From Siphonodentalium dalli (lineage: Eukaryota; Mollusca; Scaphopoda; Gadilida; Siphonodentaliidae), in contig CP136064.1 of the NCBI GenBank assembly GCA_032622095.1, positions 1-64,000 of the forward strand: DNA of 64,000 bases, given 5' to 3'. The translations under genes and the position numbers were made by a program. Position 1 is the stretch's first letter. Every line of letters starts with the position of its first letter. The notes under the pieces were generated by a model. It was not told where the DNA came from and did not search any database. It was given only the letters and a program-made list of their open reading frames with translations. Below, piece by piece: positions 22,285-34,422 of the stretch.

Positions 22285-25262
22285 ATGGTGGAGTACTGTT
22301 GGATATTTTCAATTTGGCGCATGTTTCTCCCTACCGCGCCATGTCAAATCTGGCCATATCCGAATCGGGTTGTCATTTACAATGACTACAGAAAATAAAT
22401 ATCTTCATGTTGGAATGCAAATGTATGTTTAAAGGAACAGATGTATCTCAACTTAAAGGGACATAAGTAACACAGTCACCAACTTTAAGGGGTATCTGCT
22501 ATAGACTGGTTCCATGGTGGAGTACGGTTGGATATTTTCTATTTGGCGCATGTTTCTCCATACCGTGCCATGTCAAATCTGGCCATATCCGAATCGGGTT
22601 GTCATTTACAATGACTACAGAAAATAAATATCTTCATGTTGGAATGCAAATGTATGTTTAAAGAAACAGATGTATCTCAACTTAAAGGAACATAAGTAAC
22701 ACAGTCACCAACTTTAAGGGGTATCTGCTATAGACTGGTTCCATGGTGGAGTACTGTTGGATATTTTCAATTTGGCGCATGTTTCTCCCTACCGCGCCAT
22801 GTCAAATCTGGCCATATCCGAATCGGGTTGTCATTTACAATGACTACAGAAAATAAATATCTTCATGTTGGAATGCAAATGTATGTTTAAAGGAACAGAT
22901 GTATCTCAACTTAAAGGGACATAAGTAACACAGTCACCAACTTTAAGGGGTATCTGCTATAGACTGGTTCCATGGTGGAGTACGGTTGGATATTTTCAAT
23001 TTGGCGCATGTTTTTCCATACCGCGCCATGTCAAATCTGGCCATATCCGAATCGGGTTGTCATTTACAATGACTACAGAAAATAAATATCTTCATGTTGG
23101 AAAGCAAATGTATGTTTAAAGGAACAGATGTATCTCAACTTAAAGGGACATAAGTAACACAGTCACCAACTTAAAGGGGTATCTGCTATAGACTGGTTCC
23201 ATGGTGGAGTACGGTTGGATATTTTCAATTTGGCGCATGTTTCTCCATACCGCGCCATGTCAAATCTGGCCATATCCGAATCGGGTTGTCATTTACAATG
23301 ACTGCAGAAAATATATATCTTCATGTTGGAATGCAAATGTATGTTTAAAGGAACAGATGTATCTCAACTTAAAGGAACATAAGTAACACAGTCACCAACT
23401 TAAAGAGGTGTCTGATTTAGACTGGTTCCATGGTGGAGTACGGTTGGATATTTTCTATTTGGCGCATGTTTCTCCATACCGCGCCATGTCAAATCTGGCC
23501 ATATCCGAATCGGGTTGTCATTTACAATGACTACAGAAAATAAATATCTTCATGTTGGAATGCAAATGTATGTTTAAAGGAACAGATGTATCTCAACTTA
23601 AAGGGACATAAGTAACACAGTTACCAACTTTAAGGGGTATCTGCTATAGACTGGTTCCATGGTGGAGTACGGTTGGATATTTTCTATTTGGCGCATGTTT
23701 CTCCATACCGCGCCATGTCAAATCTGGCCATATCCGAATCGGGTTGTCATTTACAATGACTACAGAAAATAAATATCTTCATGTTGGAATGCAAATGTAT
23801 GTTTAAAGAAACAGATGTATCTCAACTTAAAGGGACATAAGTAACACAGTCACCAACTTTAAGGGGTATCTGCTATAGACTGGTTCCATGGTGGAGTACT
23901 GTTGGATATTTTCAATTTGGCGCATGTTTCTCCCTACCGCGCCATGTCAAATCTGGCCATATCCGAATCGGGTTGTCATTTACAATGACTACAGAAAATA
24001 AATATCTTCATGTTGGAATGCAAATGTATCGTTTAAAGGAACAGATGTATCTCAACTTAAAGGGACATAAGTAACACAGTCACCAACTTTAAGGGGTATC
24101 TGCTATAGACTGGTTCCATGGTGGAGTACGGTTGGATATTTTCAATTTGGCGCATGTTTTTCCATACCGCGCCATGTCAAATCTGGCCATATCCGAATCG
24201 GGTTGTCATTTACAATGACTACAGAAAATAAATATCTTCATGTTGGAAAGCAAATGTATGTTTAAAGGAACAGATGTATCTCAACTTAAAGGGACATAAG
24301 TAACACAGTCACCAACTTAAAGGGGTATCTGCTATAGACTGGTTCCATGGTGGAGTACTGTTGGATATTTTCAATTTGGCGCATGTTTCTCCCTACCGCG
24401 CCATGTCAAATCTGGCCATATCCGAATCGGGTTGTCATTTACAATGACTACAGAAAATAAATATCTTCATGTTGGAATGCAAATGTATGTTTAAAGGAAC
24501 AGATGTATCTCAACTTAAAGGGACATAAGTAACACAGTCACCAACTTTAAGGGGTATCTGCTATAGACTGGTTCCATGGTGGAGTACGGTTGGATATTTT
24601 CTATTTGGCGCATGTTTCTCCATACCGTGCCATGTCAAATCTGGCCATATCCGAATCGGGTTGTCATTTACAATGACTACAGAAAATAAATATCTTCATG
24701 TTGGAATGCAAATGTATGTTTAAAGAAACAGATGTATCTCAACTTAAAGGAACATAAGTAACACATTCACCAACTTTAAGGGGTATCTGCTATAGACTGG
24801 TTCCATGGTGGAGTACTGTTGGATATTTTCAATTTGGCGCATGTTTCTCCCTACCGCGCCATGTCAAATCTGGCCATATCCGAATCGGGTTGTCATTTAC
24901 AATGACTACAGAAAATAAATATCTTCATGTTGGAATGCAAATGTATGTTTAAAGGAACAGATGTATCTCAACTTAAAGGGACATAAGTAACACAGTCACC
25001 AACTTTAAGGGGTATCTGCTATAGACTGGTTCCATGGTGGAGTACGGTTGGATATTTTCAATTTGGCGCATGTTTTTCCATACCGCGCCATGTCAAATCT
25101 GGCCATATCCGAATCGGGTTGTCATTTACAATGACTACAGAAAATAAATATCTTCATGTTGGAAAGCAAATGTATGTTTAAAGGAACAGATGTATCTCAA
25201 CTTAAAGGGACATAAGTAACACAGTCACCAACTTAAAGGGGTATCTGCTATAGACTGGTTCC
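22285..25262 (+). repeat. Rearranged m9/m8-variant/m9/m10 blocks
   Basis: Thirteen monomers plus one base. A four-monomer group m9, m8 variant (CCGTGCC), m9, m10 occurs at 22285-23200 and again at 24347-25262, offset 2062 (nine monomers plus the extra C near 24029). Between them lie a hybrid at 23201 (m5-type start, m6-type tail with GAGGTGTCTG) and m7, m8, m9, m10. This is neither 14-mer nor 11-mer and looks like a product of unequal exchange among class B monomers. Confidence 0.8.
23201..23429 (+). repeat. Hybrid monomer m5/m6
   Basis: The first part is m5-like (TTTTCAATTTGGCGC, class A CTGCAG with TATATAT). The tail is m6-like (AAAGGAACATAAG, CACAGTCACC, GAGGTGTCTGATTTAGACTGG). It follows m10 and leads into m7. 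The switch lies between the CTGCAG region (about 23307) and the AAAGGAACAT variant (about 23374). Confidence 0.75.
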
Positions 25263-27781
25263 ATGGTGGAGTACGGTTGGATATTTTCAATTTGGCGCAT
25301 GTTTCTCCATACCGCGCCATGTCAAATCTGGCCATATCCGAATCGGGTTGTCATTTACAATGACTGCAGAAAATATATATCTTCATGTTGGAATGCAAAT
25401 GTATGTTTAAAGGAACAGATGTATCTCAACTTAAAGGGACAAAAGTAACACAGTCACCAACTTAAAGGGGTATCTGCTATAGACTGGTTCCATGGTGGAG
25501 TACGGTTGGATATTTTCAATTTGGCGCATGTTTCTCCATACCGCGCCATGTCAAATCTGGCCATATCCGAATCGGGTTGTCATTTACAATGACTGCAGAA
25601 AATATATATCTTCATGTTGGAATGCAAATGTATGTTTAAAGGAACAGATGTATCTCAACTTAAAGGGACATAAGTAACACAGTCACCAACTTAAAGAGGT
25701 GTCTGATTTAGAATGGTTCCATGGTGGAGTACGGTTGGATATTTTCTACTTGGCGCATGTTTCTCCATACCGCGCCATGTCAAATCTGGCCATATCCGAA
25801 TCGGGTTGTCATTTACAATGACTGCAGAAAATTTATATCTTCATGGTGGAATGCAAATGTATGTTTAAAGGAACAGATGTATCTCAACTTAAAGGGACAT
25901 AAGTAACACAGTCACCAACTTTAAGGGGTATCTGCTATAGACTGGTTCCATGGTGGAGTACTGTTGGATATTTTCAATTTGGCGCATGTTTCTCCATACC
26001 GCGCCATGTCAAATCTGGCCATATCCGAATCGGGTTGTCATTTACAATGACTGCAGAAAATATATATCTTCATGGTGGAATGAAAATGTATGTTTAAAGG
26101 AACAGATGTATCTCAACTTAAAGGGACATAAGTAACACCGTCACCAACTTTAAGGGGTATCTGCTATAGACTGGTTCCATGGTGGAGTACTGTTGGATAT
26201 TTTCAATTTGGCGCATGTTTCTCCCTACCGCGTCATGTCAAATCTGGCCATATCCGAATCGGGTTGTCATTTACAATGACTACAGAAAATAAATATCTTC
26301 ATGTTGGAATGCAAATGTATGTTTAAAGAAACAGATGTATCTCAACTTAAAGGGACATAAGTAACACAGTCACCAACTTTAAGGGGTATCTGCTATAGAC
26401 TGGTTACATGGTGGAGTACGGTTGGATATTTTCAATTTTGCGCATGTTTCTCCATACCGCGCCATGTCAAATCTGGCCATATCCGAATCGGGTTGTCATT
26501 TACAATGACTACAGAAAATAAATATCTTCATGTTGGAATGCAAATGTATGTTTAAAGGAACAGATGTATCTCAACTTAAAGGAACATAAGTAACACAGTC
26601 ACCAACTTAAAGAGGTGTCTGATTTAGACTGGTTCCATGGTGGAGTACGGTTGGATATTTTCTATTTGGCGCATGTTTCTCCATACCGCGCCATGTCAAA
26701 TCTGGCCATATCCGAATCGGGTTGTCATTTACAATGACTACAGAAAATAAATATCTTCATGTTGGAATGCAAATGTATGTTTAAAGGAACAGATGTATCT
26801 CAACTTAAAGGGACATAAGTAACACAGTCACCAACTTTAAGGGGTATCTGCTATAGACTGGTTCCATGGTGGAGTACGGTTGGATATTTTCTATTTGGCG
26901 CATGTTTCTCCATACCGCGCCATGTCAAATCTGGCCATATCCGAATCGGGTTGTTATTTACAATGACTGCAGAAAATATATATCTTCATGTTGGAATGCA
27001 AATGTATGTTTAAAGGAACAGATGTATCTCAACTTAAAGGGACATAAGTAACACCGTCACCAACTTTAAGGGGTATCTGCTATAGACTGGTTACATGGTG
27101 GAGTACGGTTGGATATTTTCAATTTGGCGCATGTTTCTCCATACCGCGCCATGTCAAATCTGGCCATATCCGAATCGGGTTGTCATTTACAATGACTGCA
27201 GAAAATATATATCTTCATGGTGGAATGCAAATGAATGTTTAAAGGAACAGATGTATCTCAACTTAAAGGGACATAAGTAACACCGTCACCAACTTGAAGG
27301 GGTATCTGCTATAGACTGGTTACATGGTGGAGTACGGTTGGATATTTTCAATTTTGCGCATGTTTCTCCATACCGCGCCATGTCAAATCTGGCCATATCC
27401 GAATCGGGTTGTCATTTACAATGACTGCAGAAAATAAATATCTTCATGTTGGAATGCAAATGTATGTTTAAAGGAATAGATGTATCTCAACTTAAAGGGA
27501 CATAAGTAACACAGTCACCAACTTAAAGAGGTGTCTGATTTAGAATGGTTCCATGGTGGAGTACGGTTGGATATTTTCTACTTGGCGCATGTTTCTCCAT
27601 ACCGCGCCATGTCAAATCTGGCCATATCCGAATCGGGTTGTCATTTACAATGACTGCAGAAAATATATATCTTCATGGTGGAATGCAAATGTATGTTTAA
27701 AGGAACAGATGTATCTCAACTTAAAGGGACATAAGTAACACAGTCACCAACTTTAAGGGGTATCTGCTATTGACTGGTTCC

Positions 27782-28010
27782 ATGGTGGAGTACTGTTGGA
27801 TATTTTCAATTTGGCGCATGTTTCTCCATACCGCGCCATGTCAAATCTGGCCATATCCGAATCGGGTTGTCATTTACAATGACTGCAGAAAATATATATC
27901 TTCATGGTGGAATGCAAATGTATGTTTAAAGGAACAGATGTATCTCAACTTAAAGGGACATAAGTAACACCGTCACCAACTTTAAGGGGTATCTGCTATA
28001 GGCTGGTTCC
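27782..28010 (+). repeat. Monomer subtype m12 (absent from the 11-mer)
   Basis: Class A. It is preceded by CTATTGACTGG instead of CTATAGACTGG, has TACTGTTGG near the start, TTCATGGTGG in the middle and ends CACCGTCACC. Other copies lie at 17019 and 20224, with minus-strand relatives at 9424-9609 and 8737-8922. The T in CTATTGACTGG is diagnostic for the m4/m12 boundary. Confidence 0.85.
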
Positions 28011-28239
28011 ATGGTGGAGTACTGTTGGATATTTTCAATTTGGCGCATGTTTCTCCCTACCGCGTCATGTCAAATCTGGCCATATCCGAATCGGGTTGTC
28101 ATTTACAATGACTACAGAAAATAAATATCTTCATGTTGGAATGCAAATGTGTGTTTAAAGAAACAGATGTATCTCAACTTAAAGGGACATAAGTAACACA
28201 GTTACCAACTTTAAGGGGTATCTGCTATAGACTGGTTCC
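28011..28239 (+). repeat. Monomer subtype m13 (absent from the 11-mer)
   Basis: Class B. It has TACTGTTGG, CTCCCTACCGCGTCATG, GTGTGTTTAAAG and AAAGAAACAG. Other copies lie at 17248 and 20453, with a minus-strand relative near 9195. It resembles m9 in its first half (CTCCCTACC) and m8 in its tail (AAAGAAAC), which suggests origin by exchange between those types. Confidence 0.8.
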
Positions 28240-28468
28240 ATGGTGGAGTACGGTTGGATATTTTCAATTTGGCGCTTGTTTCTCCATACCGCGCCATGTC
28301 AAATCTGGCCATATCCGAATCGGGTTGTCATTTACAATGACTGCAGAAAATATATATCTTCATGTTGGAATGCAAATGTATGTTTAAAGGAACAGATGTA
28401 TCTCAACTTAAAGGGACATAAGTAACACAGTCACCAACTTTAAGGGGTATCTGCTATAGACTGGTTCC
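28240..28468 (+). repeat. Monomer subtype m14 (absent from the 11-mer)
   Basis: Class A, marked by GGCGCTTGTTTC where other types have GGCGCATG. It ends CACAGTCACCAACTTTAAGG and always leads into m5. Other copies lie at 17477 and 20682, with a minus-strand relative at 3698-3883. Its 3' part survives in the 11-mer region as the tail of m4 and of the hybrid monomer h. Confidence 0.85.
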
Positions 28469-31400
28469 ATGGTGGAGTACGGTTGGATATTTTCAATTTG
28501 GCGCATGTTTCTCCATACCGCGCCATGTCAAATCTGGCCATATCCGAATCGGGTTGTCATTTACAATGACTGCAGAAAATATATATCTTCATGTTGGAAT
28601 GCAAATGTATGTTTAAAGGAACAGATGTATCTCAACTTAAAGGGACATAAGTAACACCGTCACCAACTTTAAGGGGTATCTGCTATAGACTGGTTACATG
28701 GTGGAGTACGGTTGGATATTTTCAATTTTGCGCATGTTTCTCCATACCGCGCCATGTCAAATCTGGCCATATCCGAATCGGGTTGTCATTTACAATGACT
28801 ACAGAAAATAAATATCTTCATGTTGGAATGCAAATGTATGTTTAAAGGAACAGATGTAACTCAACTTAAAGGAACATAAGTAACACAGTCACCAACTTAA
28901 AGAGGTGTCTGATTTAGACTGGTTCCATGGTGGAGTACGGTTGGATATTTTCTATTTGGCGCATGTTTCTCCATACCGCGCCATGTCAAATCTGGCCATA
29001 TCCGAATCGGGTTGTCATTTACAATGACTACAGAAAATAAATATCTTCATGTTGGAATGCAAATGTATGTTTAAAGGAACAGATGTATCTCAACTTAAAG
29101 GGACATAAGTAACACAGTTACCAACTTTAAGGGGTATCTGCTATAGACTGGTTCCATGGTGGAGTACGGTTGGATATTTTCTATTTGGCGCATGTTTCTC
29201 CATACCGCGCCATGTCAAATCTGGCCATATCCGAATCGGGTTGTCATTTACAATGACTACAGAAAATAAATATCTTCATGTTGGAATGCAAATGTATGTT
29301 TAAAGAAACAGATGTATCTCAACTTAAAGGGACATAAGTAACACAGTCACCAACTTTAAGGGGTATCTGCTATAGACTGGTTCCATGGTGGAGTACTGTT
29401 GGATATTTTCAATTTGGCGCATGTTTCTCCCTACCGCGCCATGTCAAATCTGGCCATATCCGAATCGGGTTGTCATTTACAATGACTACAGAAAATAAAT
29501 ATCTTCATGTTGGAATGCAAATGTATGTTTAAAGGAACAGATGTATCTCAACTTAAAGGGACATAAGTAACACAGTCACCAACTTTAAGGGGTATCTGCT
29601 ATAGACTGGTTCCATGGTGGAGTACGGTTGGATATTTTCAATTTGGCGCATGTTTTTCCATACCGCGCCATGTCAAATCTGGCCATATCCGAATCGGGTT
29701 GTCATTTACAATGACTACAGAAAATAAATATCTTCATGTTGGAAAGCAAATGTATGTTTAAAGGAACAGATGTATCTCAACTTAAAGGGACATAAGTAAC
29801 ACAGTCACCAACTTAAAGGGGTATCTGCTATAGACTGGTTCCATGGTGGAGTACGGTTGGATATTTTCCATTTGGCGCATGTTTCTCCATACCGCGCCAT
29901 GTCAAATCTGGCCATATCCGAATCGGGTTGTCATTTACAATGACTACAGAAAATAAATATCTTCATGTTGGAATGCAAATGTATGTTTAAAGGAACAGAT
30001 GTATCTCAACTTAAAGGGACATAAGTAACACAGTCACCAACTTTAAGGGGTATCTGCTATAGACTGGTTCCATGGTGGAGTACGGTTGGATATTTTCTAT
30101 TTGGCGCATGTTTCTCCATACCGCGCCATGTCAAATCTGGCCATATCCGAATCGGGTTGTCATTTACAATGACTGCAGAAAATATATATCTTCATGTTGG
30201 AATGCAAATGTATGTTTAAAGGAACAGATGTATCTCAACTTAAAGGGACATAAGTAACACCGTCACCAACTTTAAGGGGTATCTGCTATAGACTGGTTAC
30301 ATGGTGGAGTACGGTTGGATATTTTCAATTTGGCGCATGTTTCTCCATACCGCGCCATGTCAAATCTGGCCATATCCGAATCGGGTTGTCATTTACAATG
30401 ACTGCAGAAAATATATATCTTCATGGTGGAATGCAAATGAATGTTTAAAGGAACAGATGTATCTCAACTTAAAGGGACATAAGTAACACCGTCACCAACT
30501 TGAAGGGGTATCTGCTATAGACTGGTTACATGGTGGAGTACGGTTGGATATTTTCAATTTTGCGCATGTTTCTCCATACCGCGCCATGTCAAATCTGGCC
30601 ATATCCGAATCGGGTTGTCATTTACAATGACTGCAGAAAATAAATATCTTCATGTTGGAATGCAAATGTATGTTTAAAGGAATAGATGTATCTCAACTTA
30701 AAGGGACATAAGTAACACAGTCACCAACTTAAAGAGGTGTCTGATTTAGAATGGTTCCATGGTGGAGTACGGTTGGATATTTTCTACTTGGCGCATGTTT
30801 CTCCATACCGCGCCATGTCAAATCTGGCCATATCCGAATCGGGTTGTCATTTACAATGACTGCAGAAAATATATATCTTCATGGTGGAATGCAAATGTAT
30901 GTTTAAAGGAACAGATGTATCTCAACTTAAAGGGACATAAGTAACACAGTCACCAACTTTAAGGGGTATCTGCTATAGACTGGTTCCATGGTGGAGTACG
31001 GTTGGATATTTTCAATTTGGCGCATGTTTCTCCATACCGCGCCATGTCAAATCTGGCCATATCCGAATCGGGTTGTCATTTACAATGACTGCAGAAAATA
31101 TATATCTTCATGTTGGAATGCAAATGTATGTTTAAAGGAACAGATGTATCTCAACTTAAAGGGACATAAGTAACACCGTCACCAACTTTAAGGGGTATCT
31201 GCTATAGACTGGTTACATGGTGGAGTACGGTTGGATATTTTCAATTTTGCGCATGTTTCTCCATACCGCGCCATGTCAAATCTGGCCATATCCGAATCGG
31301 GTTGTCATTTACAATGACTACAGAAAATAAATATCTTCATGTTGGAATGCAAATGTATGTTTAAAGGAACAGATGTAACTCAACTTAAAGGAACATAAGT

Positions 31401-32361
31401 AACACAGTCACCAACTTAAAGAGGTGTCTGATTTAGACTGGTTCCATGGTGGAGTACGGTTGGATATTTTCTATTTGGCGCATGTTTCTCCATACCGCGC
31501 CATGTCAAATCTGGCCATATCCGAATCGGGTTGTCATTTACAATGACTACAGAAAATAAATATCTTCATGTTGGAATGCAAATGTATGTTTAAAGGAACA
31601 GATGTATCTCAACTTAAAGGGACATAAGTAACACAGTTACCAACTTTAAGGGGTATCTGCTATAGACTGGTTCCATGGTGGAGTACGGTTGGATATTTTC
31701 TATTTGGCGCATGTTTCTCCATACCGCGCCATGTCAAATCTGGCCATATCCGAATCGGGTTGTCATTTACAATGACTACAGAAAATAAATATCTTCATGT
31801 TGGAATGCAAATGTATGTTTAAAGAAACAGATGTATCTCAACTTAAAGGGACATAAGTAACACAGTCACCAACTTTAAGGGGTATCTGCTATAGACTGGT
31901 TCCATGGTGGAGTACTGTTGGATATTTTCAATTTGGCGCATGTTTCTCCCTACCGCGCCATGTCAAATCTGGCCATATCCGAATCGGGTTGTCATTTACA
32001 ATGACTACAGAAAATAAATATCTTCATGTTGGAATGCAAATGTATGTTTAAAGGAACAGATGTATCTCAACTTAAAGGGACATAAGTAACACAGTCACCA
32101 ACTTTAAGGGGTATCTGCTATAGACTGGTTCCATGGTGGAGTACGGTTGGATATTTTCAATTTGGCGCATGTTTTTCCATACCGCGCCATGTCAAATCTG
32201 GCCATATCCGAATCGGGTTGTCATTTACAATGACTACAGAAAATAAATATCTTCATGTTGGAAAGCAAATGTATGTTTAAAGGAACAGATGTATCTCAAC
32301 TTAAAGGGACATAAGTAACACAGTCACCAACTTAAAGGGGTATCTGCTATAGACTGGTTCC

Positions 32362-32590
32362 ATGGTGGAGTACGGTTGGATATTTTCCATTTGGCGCATG
32401 TTTCTCCATACCGCGCCATGTCAAATCTGGCCATATCCGAATCGGGTTGTCATTTACAATGACTGCAGAAAATATATATCTTCATGTTGGAATGCAAATG
32501 TATGTTTAAAGGAACAGATGTATCTCAACTTAAAGGGACATAAGTAACACAGTCACCAACTTTAAGGGGTATCTGCTATAGACTGGTTCC
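32362..32590 (+). repeat. Hybrid monomer h (m11/m14), copy 1
   Basis: It starts like m11 (TTTTCCATTTGGCGCATG) and, from CTGCAG on, is class A with TTCATGTTGG, CACAGTCACC and AACTTTAAGG, as in m14. It follows m10, as m11 does, and precedes m5, as m14 does. The exchange lies between monomer positions 37 (A, unlike m14's T) and 104, a stretch otherwise identical in the two parents. Confidence 0.85.
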
Positions 32591-33048
32591 ATGGTGGAGT
32601 ACGGTTGGATATTTTCAATTTGGCGCATGTTTCTCCATACCGCGCCATGTCAAATCTGGCCATATCCGAATCGGGTTGTCATTTACAATGACTGCAGAAA
32701 ATATATATCTTCATGTTGGAATGCAAATGTATGTTTAAAGGAACAGATGTATCTCAACTTAAAGGGACATAAGTAACACCGTCACCAACTTTAAGGGGTA
32801 TCTGCTATAGACTGGTTCCATGGTGGAGTACGGTTGGATATTTTCTATTTGGCGCATGTTTCTCCATACCGCGCCATGTCAAATCTGGCCATATCCGAAT
32901 CGGGTTGTCATTTACAATGACTACAGAAAATAAATATCTTCATGTTGGAATGCAAATGTATGTTTAAAGGAACAGATGTATCTCAACTTAAAGGGACATA
33001 AGTAACACAGTTACCAACTTTAAGGGGTATCTGCTATAGACTGGTTCC

Positions 33049-33277
33049 ATGGTGGAGTACGGTTGGATATTTTCTATTTGGCGCATGTTTCTCCATACCG
33101 CGCCATGTCAAATCTGGCCATATCCGAATCGGGTTGTCATTTACAATGACTGCAGAAAATATATATCTTCATGTTGGAATGCAAATGTATGTTTAAAGGA
33201 ACAGATGTAACTCAACTTAAAGGAACATAAGTAACACAGTCACCAACTTAAAGAGGTGTCTGATTTAGACTGGTTCC
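33049..33277 (+). repeat. Mosaic monomer (m7/m8 start, class A core, m6 tail)
   Basis: It begins TTTTCTATTTGG as in m7 and m8, then has class A CTGCAG and TATATAT, then the m6 tail with GATGTAACTC, AAAGGAACAT and GAGGTGTCTG. Native m6 is class B, so at least two switches are needed. It lies between two m7 copies (32820 and 33278). Confidence 0.75.
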
Positions 33278-34193
33278 ATGGTGGAGTACGGTTGGATATT
33301 TTCTATTTGGCGCATGTTTCTCCATACCGCGCCATGTCAAATCTGGCCATATCCGAATCGGGTTGTCATTTACAATGACTACAGAAAATAAATATCTTCA
33401 TGTTGGAATGCAAATGTATGTTTAAAGGAACAGATGTATCTCAACTTAAAGGGACATAAGTAACACAGTTACCAACTTTAAGGGGTATCTGCTATAGACT
33501 GGTTCCATGGTGGAGTACGGTTGGATATTTTCTATTTGGCGCATGTTTCTCCATACCGCGCCATGTCAAATCTGGCCATATCCGAATCGGGTTGTCATTT
33601 ACAATGACTACAGAAAATAAATATCTTCATGTTGGAATGCAAATGTATGTTTAAAGAAACAGATGTATCTCAACTTAAAGGGACATAAGTAACACAGTCA
33701 CCAACTTTAAGGGGTATCTGCTATAGACTGGTTCCATGGTGGAGTACTGTTGGATATTTTCAATTTGGCGCATGTTTCTCCCTACCGCGCCATGTCAAAT
33801 CTGGCCATATCCGAATCGGGTTGTCATTTACAATGACTACAGAAAATAAATATCTTCATGTTGGAATGCAAATGTATGTTTAAAGGAACAGATGTATCTC
33901 AACTTAAAGGGACATAAGTAACACAGTCACCAACTTTAAGGGGTATCTGCTATAGACTGGTTCCATGGTGGAGTACGGTTGGATATTTTCAATTTGGCGC
34001 ATGTTTTTCCATACCGCGCCATGTCAAATCTGGCCATATCCGAATCGGGTTGTCATTTACAATGACTACAGAAAATAAATATCTTCATGTTGGAAAGCAA
34101 ATGTATGTTTAAAGGAACAGATGTATCTCAACTTAAAGGGACATAAGTAACACAGTCACCAACTTAAAGGGGTATCTGCTATAGACTGGTTCC

Positions 34194-34422
34194 ATGGTGG
34201 AGTACGGTTGGATATTTTCCATTTGGCGCATGTTTCTCCATACCGCGCCATGTCAAATCTGGCCATATCCGAATCGGGTTGTCATTTACAATGACTGCAG
34301 AAAATATATATCTTCATGTTGGAATGCAAATGTATGTTTAAAGGAACAGATGTATCTCAACTTAAAGGGACATAAGTAACACAGTCACCAACTTTAAGGG
34401 GTATCTGCTATAGACTGGTTCC
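34194..34422 (+). repeat. Hybrid monomer h (m11/m14), copy 2
   Basis: It has the same composition and neighbours (m10 before, m5 after) as the copy at 32362, 1832 bases upstream, so it is a copy of one exchange and not an independent event. Confidence 0.85.

Larger units (their letters stand above)
26866..30071 (+). repeat. 14-mer HOR unit (3206 bp), copy 2
   Basis: The complete order is m1-m2-m3-m4-m12-m13-m14-m5-m6-m7-m8-m9-m10-m11 with exact 229-base spacing, followed by m1 at 30072. The m6 copy (28698) already carries GATGTAACTC, typical of m6 in the later 11-mers, whereas m6 of the earlier 14-mer does not. m11 (29843) has AATCGGG like the 11-mers. This copy is therefore the best reference for the unit from which the 11-mer arose. 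Confidence 0.9.
25034..30960 (+). repeat. Large duplicated block, copy 2 (about 5.9 kb)
   Basis: This is the partner of 14270-20195. Shared rare variants include the A at 26083 (GGAATGAAAATG) and the m4-like monomer at 25721 with ATTTATATC. Differences are few, for example GTTGTTATTT near 26954, ACAAAAG at about 25441 and CCTACC where copy 1 has CCTGCC. Copy 2 has no net indel, unlike copy 1. At the right end the m4 monomer at 30759 joins m5 directly, where copy 1 continues into m12. Confidence 0.75.
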
